DNA of 64,000 nucleotides from Clostridium sp. AF37-5 (GTDB taxonomy: Bacteria > Bacillota > Clostridia > Lachnospirales > Lachnospiraceae), in the NCBI RefSeq assembly GCF_003477605.1, contig NZ_QUDR01000001.1, positions 62,001-126,000 of the forward strand, read 5' to 3'. Position numbers and translations under genes: made by a program. The notes beneath the pieces were generated by a model. It ran no database searches, had not been told where the DNA came from, and saw nothing but the letters and a program-made list of their open reading frames with translations. Below are positions 34,030 through 43,007 of the stretch, piece after piece; the stretch's first letter is position 1; each line of letters starts with the position of its first letter.

Positions 34030-35646
34030 TTATTCATCCATTACCGTTTCAAAGTAAGATGGTGTAATGAATGAGATAGGGCAGCTTGATTTTCTCGTAT
34101 TTTTATAATCAACAAGCATGCTTTTTATATCTTTATTTGCTTCTTCAGCATTTAATGTATTTCTGGTTTTTTCCATGGCTTTTTCAACGTAATTCGGATT
34201 TTCACTATTATGGCTATAACCATCAAAACCTGCGATGGAAATGCTATTCACATTCATCAGGTCTAGCAGACGAAGAAGAAGCACGCCAGAATTATCGAGC
34301 TGCTCCCAACCGCATTTTACCAATCGCAGAAAATCGATAATAAAGAGATTATCATCTTTCCTTGTCGTTACATTTGATGTCACAATTTTTTTACATTTAT
34401 TAAAAGCCGCTTCATTACGCCAATACTGGTACCGGTTTTTGTTGCTGAAATATGCAAAATCAATCGGATAACAATCGGTGAGAAGATTAACGCTAATTAC
34501 AATAGGATTCTTCTCTTTATAAAAATGCTGAATTTGTCCCTGGCATGTTTTAATCGTGTGACCGGGAAGAAGAACCAAAATATCTTTCCCACTGAGTGCA
34601 TTTTGAAGTGATGCAATGGCAGAATCATCCTCGCAGTGTGTATTTTGATAATCCAAATAGGTCTTTTCGAGAAGCGAGTAGTCGTACCGTTTTCGCTCCA
34701 CCGGGTCCAAACGGTTTAGTAAAAAGTTAATATCGCGGCTTGCAATTCCTGCCTTTGCCGAAAGGTAGGAGATGTTGTTTACATGCGCACTGTGCGAACC
34801 GGCAAGAAAATATGGGATGGAGTAGCCCCATTCATAACTGTTATGGAAACCGTCGATATAATTGTCTATAAGATCTAAAACAATATCAATATCATAACCA
34901 CTATTAAACTTACGGTTCATATACTGCATGACAAGTTCTGTATTTGTATTTCCTGCGCCACGTCCCATGCCTGCCATTGTGCTGTCTACAACAATATCGC
35001 GGAGTCCCTGGCTCATATCGATAAAATCCTGAGATAGAGCAAAGGACATCTGCAGGTTATTATGTGAGTGGAATCCAATTTTAGCATTTGCCCACAAATT
35101 ATGATGAACCAGATAAAATACACGCTGTAAATCCTCACGATACAGAGAACCGAAGGTATCGACGATGGAAAAGGCATATGGTTCCAATTGATTTATTTTT
35201 TCAATCAAGTCTAAAAGTTCAGCATCTGTATATCCTAATATGTCAACAGGCTGCACATAAAGTTTGTATCCTTTATTGACGATTGCTTTACAAAAATCAA
35301 TAACTTCAAAACGTTCGCTTTTAAAAAAGCAGGCACGTACACCATCAATTGAAGTGCCGTCATAAGGCTCTAAGTTATCAATATGGTATCGGCTGTAATC
35401 GGCAAGGCAGACATAAGATGAATGCCTTTTGTCTGTAGGTAAAAATGAGCGGAGCTGTGCAGCATTATTAAAGATGGTTGTGCCCTCCCGATGTGGTTCG
35501 TCTTTCAGAAATCCGCATTCAATAACATCTATGCCGCTTTCTGTTAAACCTTCAATAATTCCTTTTATTGCGGTATTGCCAAATTGACTGTCAATCAGGT
35601 ATGCACCATCGCGCAGTGTACAATCTAATATATTTACTCGTTTCAT
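34030..35646 (-). CDS. DRE-TIM (HMGL-like) aldolase with C-terminal GT42/DUF115-like domain
   Basis: 538 residues from ATG 35646 (RBS GGGAGG just before it). Residues 1 to about 290 are a DRE-TIM barrel: LDCTLRDGAY at 7-16, GFHSHNN with the metal ligands His193 and His195, and STMAGMGRGAGNTNTELV. Relatives include 4-hydroxy-2-oxovalerate aldolase and acyl-CoA lyases; the enzyme could join pyruvate and an aldehyde to a 4-hydroxy-2-oxo acid. Residues about 352-535 form a second domain (LVLLPGHTIKT, VISVNLL, PIDFAYFSNKN, SGVLLLRLLDL, SIAGFDGYS) whose layout resembles GT42 sialyltransferase/DUF115 folds, with PGHT where GNGPS is usual. Neighbours are KdsC- and KdsB-like. The precise reaction is inferred. 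Confidence 0.7.
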   Translation of the reverse strand: MKRVNILDCTLRDGAYLIDSQFGNTAIKGIIEGLTESGIDVIECGFLKDEPHREGTTIFNNAAQLRSFLPTDKRHSSYVCLADYSRYHIDNLEPYDGTSIDGVRACFFKSERFEVIDFCKAIVNKGYKLYVQPVDILGYTDAELLDLIEKINQLEPYAFSIVDTFGSLYREDLQRVFYLVHHNLWANAKIGFHSHNNLQMSFALSQDFIDMSQGLRDIVVDSTMAGMGRGAGNTNTELVMQYMNRKFNSGYDIDIVLDLIDNYIDGFHNSYEWGYSIPYFLAGSHSAHVNNISYLSAKAGIASRDINFLLNRLDPVERKRYDYSLLEKTYLDYQNTHCEDDSAIASLQNALSGKDILVLLPGHTIKTCQGQIQHFYKEKNPIVISVNLLTDCYPIDFAYFSNKNRYQYWRNEAAFNKCKKIVTSNVTTRKDDNLFIIDFLRLVKCGWEQLDNSGVLLLRLLDLMNVNSISIAGFDGYSHNSENPNYVEKAMEKTRNTLNAEEANKDIKSMLVDYKNTRKSSCPISFITPSYFETVMDE

Positions 35647-35671
35647 AAAAACCTCCCTGTTAAAATTGATA

Positions 35672-37396
35672 CTACCATTCTGATGGAAGAAGCCAATTCT
35701 CATATGGTATCATATGTCCAAATGCGTCAATGGCCCCTTTCGCTGTTGGATAGTAGCGGCCTACCATACTATTTTTAATTGCAAGAAGTTCCGGGGCAAT
35801 CTGTTCTCCCGGAATTTTATTGCTTGAATTGTAATAGCGTCCAAAATAATATAGGGTAGCAGATTTATTAGTCATCTTATTATAACATTGTGTTACCATT
35901 TGGGAAATCGTTTTGTGTAAAAACTTTCCATATTCACCAAAAGGATTATGAGTGGCAATCAAATCCCATTTTTTGTAGGATAAGATAAGATTAATATCTT
36001 CCTGCATAGCATTTTTACATGTGGAAAGCATATCGGTTTCATACTTTCCGTTACTAAATGTTTTTCGGACGTCCGGGTAATCCAAAATCAGGTATTTGTC
36101 ATTTGTCGTACGCATTGTTTGCTCAAAGGCTGTTCTTCGTTTTGGATTCCAGCCATGCGTCATGCAGACAACGAGATATTCACCTTCTATAAGATGTCCG
36201 CCGCCCCAAAGTGTCTCATCATCCGGATGTGCGGTAATCATCACTTTTTTTATGGCAGTTAAGTCAAGGTTATCTAACATTTGTTTCGTAATGTAGCCTT
36301 TTGTACGAGTGATTTTAAGATTCCAGCTGCATGTAAGAGCTGGATTTGTCTTATATACTGCAGTAATAGTAACAGTTTCAATTGGACGAAGGGCAGTTAC
36401 TGTACCATTTTCATCAACGGTTGCAGCGGTTTTGTTGCTGGATGTCCATTTGATTCGATGATCCGTTGCGTTGGCCGGACCTGTGACTAACTGCATTTTA
36501 TGTGATGTTCCGGATTCTAACGAAACAGGATTGTTCTTTGCAAATTCTATTGAGGTATATGGTATATCCTCAATGGTAATATGATGTTTTGCCTTTTTTT
36601 TACTTTCTTTCTCGCGAACTGTTATAGTAACCTTTCCTGCATGGTGGGATGTGACAACACCATCCTCATTGACTGTGGCAACACTTGGATTGTTTGACGA
36701 AAAAACAAGGGTATCATCCGTTGTGTTTTTTGGAGAAAGAGTAGTTGTCAGTGCTATTTGTTCACCAACAAGTGCGGTATTTTTTCCGGAAAGTGTGATT
36801 TTTTTTATCTTGATGCGTTTTTTTACTTTTAATTTAAATGAAGTGCGCTTTGCTGTTCCTTTTACCGAAGCGGTTATGGTTGTAGAACCTTTTTTTTTGG
36901 CTTTTACAATGCCTTTTTTTGAAACAGACGCAACTTTTTTATTTGAGGAGGTGAAAATTACTTTCTTAAAACGCGCATTATGGGGTTTTACCAATGTTTT
37001 CAATTCCAGTCTATCGCCGGTTGCCATGGCTTCTTTTGGTTTGTTTGTTATTTTGATTGATTTGGTACGAAAATAGGAAACGACACGTACAGAAGCTGTA
37101 ATATCGTTTGGATTACCGGGAATTTTGAGAGAAATTGTAACGGTTCCCTTTTTCTTTCCGGTGACGGTGCCATGTTTGTTTACAGAAGCAATGCTGGAAT
37201 CACTGCTTTTCCATATCCAAGCGGCTTTGTTTTGCGTTGAAAGTGTTGAATCTTTCACTTGCATTGTAGTTTTTTTCCCGATTTGTACGGATTTATCAGG
37301 CATATCCTGAGCTGCCTGTACTTTGATATAAGTACTGCTGCATGTTAAAAAAAATACAGCACCCAAGAAAAATAAGACTTTTTTTGTTATAGTCAT
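35672..37396 (-). CDS. Secreted Big_2-repeat protein with C-terminal PIG-L (LmbE) deacetylase domain
   Basis: 574 residues. Signal peptide at 1-28 (likely cut after VQA). About four Big_2 Ig-like domains follow at roughly 30-108, 112-193, 197-275 and 280-363, each with the SSNxxVAxVxxxGxV pattern. A PIG-L domain follows from 375: AHPDDE at 389-394, a THN motif with His483 and a further His494, the zinc set of N-acetylglucosamine deacetylases. It would act outside the cell, probably removing N-acetyl groups from a surface glycan. It lies 25 bases upstream of the aldolase start, inside the ulosonic-acid operon. Confidence 0.85.
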   Translation of the reverse strand: MTITKKVLFFLGAVFFLTCSSTYIKVQAAQDMPDKSVQIGKKTTMQVKDSTLSTQNKAAWIWKSSDSSIASVNKHGTVTGKKKGTVTISLKIPGNPNDITASVRVVSYFRTKSIKITNKPKEAMATGDRLELKTLVKPHNARFKKVIFTSSNKKVASVSKKGIVKAKKKGSTTITASVKGTAKRTSFKLKVKKRIKIKKITLSGKNTALVGEQIALTTTLSPKNTTDDTLVFSSNNPSVATVNEDGVVTSHHAGKVTITVREKESKKKAKHHITIEDIPYTSIEFAKNNPVSLESGTSHKMQLVTGPANATDHRIKWTSSNKTAATVDENGTVTALRPIETVTITAVYKTNPALTCSWNLKITRTKGYITKQMLDNLDLTAIKKVMITAHPDDETLWGGGHLIEGEYLVVCMTHGWNPKRRTAFEQTMRTTNDKYLILDYPDVRKTFSNGKYETDMLSTCKNAMQEDINLILSYKKWDLIATHNPFGEYGKFLHKTISQMVTQCYNKMTNKSATLYYFGRYYNSSNKIPGEQIAPELLAIKNSMVGRYYPTAKGAIDAFGHMIPYENWLLPSEW

Positions 37397-37466
37397 AATA
37401 ATAACATCTCCTTTTGTTAAAAATCCTTTGGTTTATAAAATAAAAAACATATGTGAAGAAAATATG

Positions 37467-38207
37467 TCAAATGGACACATTGTTTTTTCTTATTATGTTT
37501 TCCACCAGTGCAACATGTTCCGGTAAGTCCACACCAATGGAAGTGTAGTTTGTTTCTTTTAAGCGCATGGTGTATCCCTTTTGCAGTGCACGCAGTGGTT
37601 CAATACCTTCACCTTTTTCCAATTCTGTCTGCTCCATATTTGCAAATTTTAACAAAAAATCTTTTTTATAAGCATAGATTCCGACATGGCGAAAAACTCG
37701 TGCTAACTGACCGTCTTTTAAATTGGACGGAATAACAGAGCGGGAGAAATACATTGCATCTCCCGTGTCGTTTGTTACTACCTTTACTGTGCTTGTGGCA
37801 CGGATTTCATCAGGATCTGTGATTTCCTTTTTTAAACTGCCAAAATAAACCGATTCATCTTCTGTAAAAATGGAAATCACTTCTCGGATCATTTCCGGGT
37901 TAATGACAGGTTCATCGCCCTGAATGTTGATATACAAATCGCCATCGGTGTGTTCGGCAACCTCTGCTACGCGGTCGGAGCCTGTCTGATGGGTATCTTT
38001 TGTCATTTTAACATTCATGTTGTATTTTTCGCACGCGGCACGAATTCTTTCATCATCTGTGGCAACGTAAATTTCGTTAAGTTCCTTGACTTTCATAGCC
38101 TGATGATAGACCCAGTATATCATTGGTTTTCCGCAGATTTCAACCAATGGTTTTCCCGGAAAACGGCTGGATTTATAACGTGCCGGAATAACACCGATTA
38201 TCTTCAT
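37467..38207 (-). CDS. kdsB: CMP-ulosonate synthetase (KdsB-like 3-deoxy-manno-octulosonate cytidylyltransferase)
   Basis: 246 residues, the normal KdsB size. Motifs: VIPARYKSSRFPGKPLVEI (CTP loop), TGSDRVAEV, INIQGDEPVI, AMYFSRSVIP and RHVGIYAYKKDFL. KdsB uses CTP to form CMP-Kdo. Kdo is a Gram-negative LPS sugar, so in this Gram-positive setting the product may be CMP-Kdo or a related 3-deoxy-ulosonic acid for a wall polymer. It overlaps the stop of the upstream TagF fusion gene by ATGA, so the two are coupled. Confidence 0.88.
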   Translation of the reverse strand: MKIIGVIPARYKSSRFPGKPLVEICGKPMIYWVYHQAMKVKELNEIYVATDDERIRAACEKYNMNVKMTKDTHQTGSDRVAEVAEHTDGDLYINIQGDEPVINPEMIREVISIFTEDESVYFGSLKKEITDPDEIRATSTVKVVTNDTGDAMYFSRSVIPSNLKDGQLARVFRHVGIYAYKKDFLLKFANMEQTELEKGEGIEPLRALQKGYTMRLKETNYTSIGVDLPEHVALVENIIRKNNVSI

Positions 38208-40276
38208 TTTGATTCCTCCATTTTTTTACTCAAAACATCTTCAAGTTTTACGCGTGGAAAGATTTCAAGATTTCCACCGCGAGTTGCATTATAGATATGA
38301 ATATTATGTTTCTTTGCATACGAATCAAGAAGTGCATATACTTCCATGGAGCGGTCTATGATGTGCTCCCCAATTTGTTTGGTTGTTAAAGTATTTGCAT
38401 GCATTCTTGTCTTGATTCGGTTAATATCGGTTTCTGCAACTTCTTTTGTTGTGTAATTATCTGTAAAATGTCCACCTTTATCATGAGGGTTTGTACAATC
38501 CACGCCGAGCAGATAAATTTCTTTAAAGCCCATATGAAACGCCATTTCGGCAGCTAGAGAAAGTACGGTTGCCTTAATCATGCAGTATGCCTGAATGTTT
38601 CCGCGGACTTTGTAGCGTTCGGTTGGAATGGTATGGACGTAAGTGGTATCGACCGGTTTTTTGCGCATGCGGCGATAGGTGCGCTCTGTTGTAAACAGAG
38701 GAGCCTTTACCATTTTGGAAAGTTCGATGCCAAGCTTGGATGCGTAAATTGTGTCAGATACACAGTGAAATGACGGACGCCAGTCGGTTTTGTCAAAAAT
38801 TTTGTATACCATGTTTGTACCGAAGGTGTATTCATCTTTCAATAAATGTAAATCTTCACCGGTCAGACTGGGACCGTTTCCAATGAGAAAACACCGTTCT
38901 CCTTTGTGACTGTCCTTCAAACGCTCGAGGCGTAAACTATTATTGTTATGGAACATTCCGTGAGAGCGGAAAAATCCGAGAACATTATAACGCAGTAACA
39001 GCCATAAAATGCGCATTCGGTTGAGCGTTTTTTTAGTATAGCGTACAAAACGTTCGTAGAGGGTTCTCTTATGAGGCAGTGCCCTAAGACACATATCAAT
39101 CACTCGTTTGCCGGAATTCCCATCTTCATATGGATTAAATTTTTGGTTAAATTCCAATTGCTTGTCTCGATAAGGAAATTCGCATTCCTGACGGTGGATG
39201 GCATCAACCAGTTCCAGTTCCGTTTTTGTGATTGGTCCCGGTAATTCTTCCGGCGACAGGTAAAGACCACGCACATCTTGTTCGTAGGAATCTGCGTCGT
39301 ACATATGAAAAACCATCGGACGCATTAAATTTGCATAGTCAAACATGGTGGAAGAGTAGTCCGTAATCATTAAATCACTGACTAAATACAAATCATTGAC
39401 CGACTCTACGTCACTTACGTCATATATGACAGGGTTATCTTTTATTTTTGCCGCTCCAATTTGGTGATGGGCGCGAAATAAAAGAATATAATCGCTGCCG
39501 AGCATGTCCATCAGTACATTGACATCAAAACCATCCGGCAAGGAAAATGCCCCATTTTCATCCAGTGATGAGTCACGCCAGGTTGGTGTATAGAGAAGAA
39601 CCTTTTTCCCTTCCGGAATATGTAATGCTTCCTTTTTCTTTTGGATTTCCTCACTTGTATAATGAAAAAGTTTATCATTGCGAGGATATCCACTTGCGAC
39701 AAATTTTACAGAAGGATCTCCGATTGCAAAAGCAGAAGCTATTTTTTCACTATAATAAGGAGACGGAGATGGAAAAAAGGTTACTTTTTTCCCTTTTGCC
39801 CGGTATCGTCTGTGCATATGAGAACGTGTCTGACGAGGATCGGAATCTGTTTCGATATCACAGCCGAGTCTCTTTAACGGTGTACCATGCCAAGTCTCGA
39901 TATAGATTTGGGTTTTTCGTGGTTTTAGATAATCAGCAACTGTGATATTGTTAATCCAGTAACGAGCACTGGCATAATATCTGCGGTAGGCAGAAGTTCC
40001 CTTCTTCACCAGTATGGTATGATGGTTTTCCAGTAAATCAAAATGCGCTGCAGGGTCAGTGAATGCCCACACAAAATAAAACGAGCGGAATTTTTCATCC
40101 TTTTGCAGCTCGTCATATATGGCACGCACGCTGTCAGTGGCTTTTTTTCCGCCATAGGATTCAAAGACAATATAGTTGTCAGAGACTGTCGAGTGCAGTT
40201 TTGTAATACCGTATTTTATCCGATTTTTATAGTAGGACAAATTTTGTCTTAGCATGTAACGAGACTGCTTGTTCAT
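38204..40276 (-). CDS. TagF-type glycerophosphotransferase fused to GT42/DUF115-like domain
   Basis: 690 residues. Residues 1 to about 400 are a CDP-glycerol glycerophosphotransferase: IYIETWHGTPLKRLG (His130), LYTPTWRDS (about 229), LMITDYSSTMFDYANLM (about 302). Residues about 455-690 form a second domain starting CFLIGNGPSLTGEDL, with FGTNMVYKIF, then IKATVLSLAAEMAFHMGFKEIYLLGVDCTN in two pieces. The GNGPSL start and late GVD strand are those of Campylobacter CstII-type (GT42) sialyltransferases and the related DUF115 group. As the first gene of an operon with a CMP-ulosonate synthetase, it could add both a glycerol phosphate and a CMP-activated sugar acid. The second activity is inferred. 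Confidence 0.78.
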   Translation of the reverse strand: MNKQSRYMLRQNLSYYKNRIKYGITKLHSTVSDNYIVFESYGGKKATDSVRAIYDELQKDEKFRSFYFVWAFTDPAAHFDLLENHHTILVKKGTSAYRRYYASARYWINNITVADYLKPRKTQIYIETWHGTPLKRLGCDIETDSDPRQTRSHMHRRYRAKGKKVTFFPSPSPYYSEKIASAFAIGDPSVKFVASGYPRNDKLFHYTSEEIQKKKEALHIPEGKKVLLYTPTWRDSSLDENGAFSLPDGFDVNVLMDMLGSDYILLFRAHHQIGAAKIKDNPVIYDVSDVESVNDLYLVSDLMITDYSSTMFDYANLMRPMVFHMYDADSYEQDVRGLYLSPEELPGPITKTELELVDAIHRQECEFPYRDKQLEFNQKFNPYEDGNSGKRVIDMCLRALPHKRTLYERFVRYTKKTLNRMRILWLLLRYNVLGFFRSHGMFHNNNSLRLERLKDSHKGERCFLIGNGPSLTGEDLHLLKDEYTFGTNMVYKIFDKTDWRPSFHCVSDTIYASKLGIELSKMVKAPLFTTERTYRRMRKKPVDTTYVHTIPTERYKVRGNIQAYCMIKATVLSLAAEMAFHMGFKEIYLLGVDCTNPHDKGGHFTDNYTTKEVAETDINRIKTRMHANTLTTKQIGEHIIDRSMEVYALLDSYAKKHNIHIYNATRGGNLEIFPRVKLEDVLSKKMEESK

Positions 40277-40319
40277 GGTTGTATGTTCCTTTCCCCAAGT
40301 GTTAATAGATACCTCATAT

Positions 40320-40348
40320 ACTATAACGATTTATAGGTAAAAAGTCAA
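40320..40348 (-). promoter_or_regulatory. Promoter of the minus-strand ulosonic-acid operon
   Basis: On the minus strand: TTGACT (40348-40343), 17-base spacer, TATAGT (40325-40320). It is back to back with the promoter at 40354. Confidence 0.65.
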
Positions 40349-40353
40349 ATGTT

Positions 40354-40382
40354 TTGCAAATATATGAAAACTGTGGTATAAT
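40354..40382 (+). promoter_or_regulatory. Promoter of the GtrB-like gene
   Basis: TTGCAA (40354-40359), 17-base spacer, TATAAT (40377-40382). Its -35 box lies only five bases from the -35 box of the divergent operon. Confidence 0.65.
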
Positions 40383-40416
40383 GCCCATAATAATGTGATA
40401 ATATAGGAGGACAGGT

Positions 40417-41385
40417 ATGTCAAAGGGTAAAATAATTTATATGGTTGTACCTTGTTATAATGAAGAAGAGGTGCTTGATGAGACGACAAAACAGTTAAGT
40501 GATAAATTGCAAAAATTGATCGATGCAGGTGAGATTAGTGAAAAAAGCCGGATTCTTTATGTGAATGATGGTTCAAAAGATCAGACATGGCCGATTATCT
40601 GCCGTCTGCATGAAGAATATACACTTGTCAGTGGATTGAATCTTTCCAGAAACCGCGGACATCAGAATGCTGTGCTTGCCGGCCTTATGTATGCGAAGGA
40701 TCATTGTGATGCAGCGATTTCAATGGATGCTGACTTACAGGATGATATTCATGCTATTGATGAGATGGTAGATAAATTTAATCATGGAATTGATGTTGTT
40801 TACGGTGTGCGCAGCAGCCGAAAAAAAGACACGTTTTTTAAGAAATTTACGGCAGAAGGATTTTATAAAATCATGAAATGGATGGGGGTTGACATTGTCT
40901 TTAATCATGCAGATTTCCGCTTGATGAGTAAGCGTGTTTTAATGCAGATGGAAAATTACAAGGAAGTCAATCTCTTTTTACGCGGAATTGTACCGTTAAT
41001 CGGATATCCGGCAGACAACGTATACTATGAAAGACAGGAGCGCTTTGCAGGAGAGAGCAAATATCCGCTGAAGAAAATGTTGTCGTTTGCATTTGACGGC
41101 ATCACTTCATTTAGTGTCAAACCAATCCGCTTTATATTAAGCCTTGGTCTTGTCATCTTCTTGGCAAGCCTTGGAATCCTGATCTATTCGATTGTGCGCC
41201 ATGCAATGGGTGCAACGGTACTTGGCTGGAGCAGTCTTATGGTTTCTATCTGGGCGCTTGGCGGTTTGCAGCTTCTTGCGATAGGTATTGTCGGTGAATA
41301 TATTGGAAAGATGTATCTAGAGACGAAAGGCCGTCCGAGATTTGCTATACAGGATATTCTAAATGATGTAGACCGGGCCGAGTAA
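40417..41385 (+). CDS. GT2 polyprenyl-phosphate glycosyltransferase (GtrB-like)
   Basis: 322 residues, RBS AGGAGGACAGGT. GT2 domain: MVVPCYNEEEVLDE, VNDGSKDQT, NRGHQNAVLAGL, DADLQDD, NLFLRGIVPLIGYP and RFAGESKYPLKKM. Two C-terminal helices (about 238-260 and 270-292) and IGEYIGKMYLETKGRP are standard for GtrB. It makes an undecaprenyl-phosphate sugar. The GT-C-like gene 46 bases downstream is the natural user of that product. Confidence 0.92.
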   Translation: MSKGKIIYMVVPCYNEEEVLDETTKQLSDKLQKLIDAGEISEKSRILYVNDGSKDQTWPIICRLHEEYTLVSGLNLSRNRGHQNAVLAGLMYAKDHCDAAISMDADLQDDIHAIDEMVDKFNHGIDVVYGVRSSRKKDTFFKKFTAEGFYKIMKWMGVDIVFNHADFRLMSKRVLMQMENYKEVNLFLRGIVPLIGYPADNVYYERQERFAGESKYPLKKMLSFAFDGITSFSVKPIRFILSLGLVIFLASLGILIYSIVRHAMGATVLGWSSLMVSIWALGGLQLLAIGIVGEYIGKMYLETKGRPRFAIQDILNDVDRAE

Positions 41386-41431
41386 GAGTTCAGAGATTTT
41401 GTTTTGACGGGGAAAGGAATGCAAAGAGAAA

Positions 41432-43003
41432 GTGATAGTGGAAAAAATACAAAATTTTTTGTGTGTGGCAGCGAAAAAGATATTTCTTTGCGTACACATT
41501 TTTATTGTGGTTATGATTCTGCTTGAGTTCGGAAGACTTGCAGGTGATGTGTTTCCGTTACATTATCAATTGTTGAATGCTTTGCTGGCATTGATTGGGT
41601 TGACAGCAATTTTCCTCCTTTTTTTTATATGCTGCACGAGAAAATTAGCAAGTTGTGTTTGTAAAAAAAACAGAGTTGTTATGTTTTGCATATTTTATGC
41701 GGTAATTATATTTGTGATGCAGATGTATCTGTGTAAATGTATCTACTTTTATACGACGTGGGATGTCGGTATACTGCAGTCGGCAGCAGATGTTGTGACA
41801 CATGGTGGAACAATTCAGGATTGGATCAGTCAAAGAGGAGATTCGTTTTCTCAGAATTATTTTAATGCTTATCCGAATAATATTTTTTTGACGATTATTT
41901 TTGCCGGAATAAAATATCTGTCATCTTTATTTGGATGTGTAGATAATTATTTTCCTACGATTGTTGCAGGGGTGATTTCCACAGATGCTGCCATTGTGTT
42001 TACTGTGATGACTGTTTGGAAATTAACGCATAGTCGAAAAGTGACTTTCCTGTCTATAATCATTTGCACAGTTTTTTTAGGATTCAACCCATGGATTATA
42101 ATCCCTTATTCAGATACATACGTACTTCCTTTTTTGAGTGCGGTTTTGTATTTTTATTGCTCCATGAAAGATGAGAAAAAGGGTTATGCATCATGGATAG
42201 GAATTGTGATAGCGGCTTCGCTGGGGATAAAAATCAAGCCGACGGTGGTGATTGCTTTGCTTGCAATTGTTCTGGCAGAAATATTTTTTTTGCGAAAGTG
42301 CCAAATTAAGGAAATTGCCGCAAAATGTTTAATTGTTGCAGGAGGAACCATAATTGTTTTGGGTCTGATAAATAGTTTGAGTGATGCTGTGTATGACCAG
42401 CGGAATGCAGATGCACAAATGACATGGCAGCATTATCTGATGATGGGGGCAAATGAGGAAACACATGGCTCTTATTTTGGCGTTGACAGGGAGCGTTCAT
42501 GGGGAATATCCGATCCGGAGAAGAGAAAGGAAATGCAAATTGAGGTGTGGAGACAACGTATAAGTGAGAAAGGCATTTGGGGCACAATAAAGTTTTATAT
42601 GCAGAAATTGATAATTGCAAATGATGATGGCTCATTTGCATGGGGCTGGGAAGGAAATTTCTTTGGTGAATATCGTGGACTGCACAGTGAATTTGCACAA
42701 AAATTACAATCTTTTTATTATGCACAGGATAATAAGATGATTTATAATATTTTGCAGAGTATATGGGTTTCTATACAGATTTTGGTTTGTTTCTTTGCAA
42801 TATTTTTTGATAATAGGAATAAAAGAGCACTTTTCATTGCGATGACATTGACTGGGATTAATTTGTTCCTTATGATATTTGAAGTGCGTGCCAGATATTT
42901 GTTTATGTTTGTTCCGTTTTATATTACAGCGGCTATGCTTGGCCTTTTCTATATGCAGGAAAAAGTCAAGATGATAAAAGATAGAAAATGTCATTTGCAA
43001 TAG
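41432..43003 (+). CDS. GT-C/GT39-like multi-pass membrane glycosyltransferase
   Basis: 523 residues, GTG start at 41432 (a GTG at 41438 is equally possible; the site AAAGAG is weak). About twelve helices. The first outside loop begins FYTTWDVGILQSAADVV and continues QNYFNAYPNNIFLT; the pattern Asp-x-Gly ... YPNN matches the protein at 30893. It probably transfers a sugar from the lipid donor made by the preceding GtrB protein to an external polymer. It ends in a shared bidirectional terminator. Confidence 0.78.
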   Translation: MIVEKIQNFLCVAAKKIFLCVHIFIVVMILLEFGRLAGDVFPLHYQLLNALLALIGLTAIFLLFFICCTRKLASCVCKKNRVVMFCIFYAVIIFVMQMYLCKCIYFYTTWDVGILQSAADVVTHGGTIQDWISQRGDSFSQNYFNAYPNNIFLTIIFAGIKYLSSLFGCVDNYFPTIVAGVISTDAAIVFTVMTVWKLTHSRKVTFLSIIICTVFLGFNPWIIIPYSDTYVLPFLSAVLYFYCSMKDEKKGYASWIGIVIAASLGIKIKPTVVIALLAIVLAEIFFLRKCQIKEIAAKCLIVAGGTIIVLGLINSLSDAVYDQRNADAQMTWQHYLMMGANEETHGSYFGVDRERSWGISDPEKRKEMQIEVWRQRISEKGIWGTIKFYMQKLIIANDDGSFAWGWEGNFFGEYRGLHSEFAQKLQSFYYAQDNKMIYNILQSIWVSIQILVCFFAIFFDNRNKRALFIAMTLTGINLFLMIFEVRARYLFMFVPFYITAAMLGLFYMQEKVKMIKDRKCHLQ

Positions 43004-43007
43004 ATAG

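Noticed and set aside
37467..38207. Reading the cytidylyltransferase as NeuA (CMP-sialic acid synthetase)
   Set aside because: The RYKSSRFPGKPL loop, the GDEPVI motif and the GIYAYKKDFL segment fit KdsB better than NeuA. The true substrate still needs testing.
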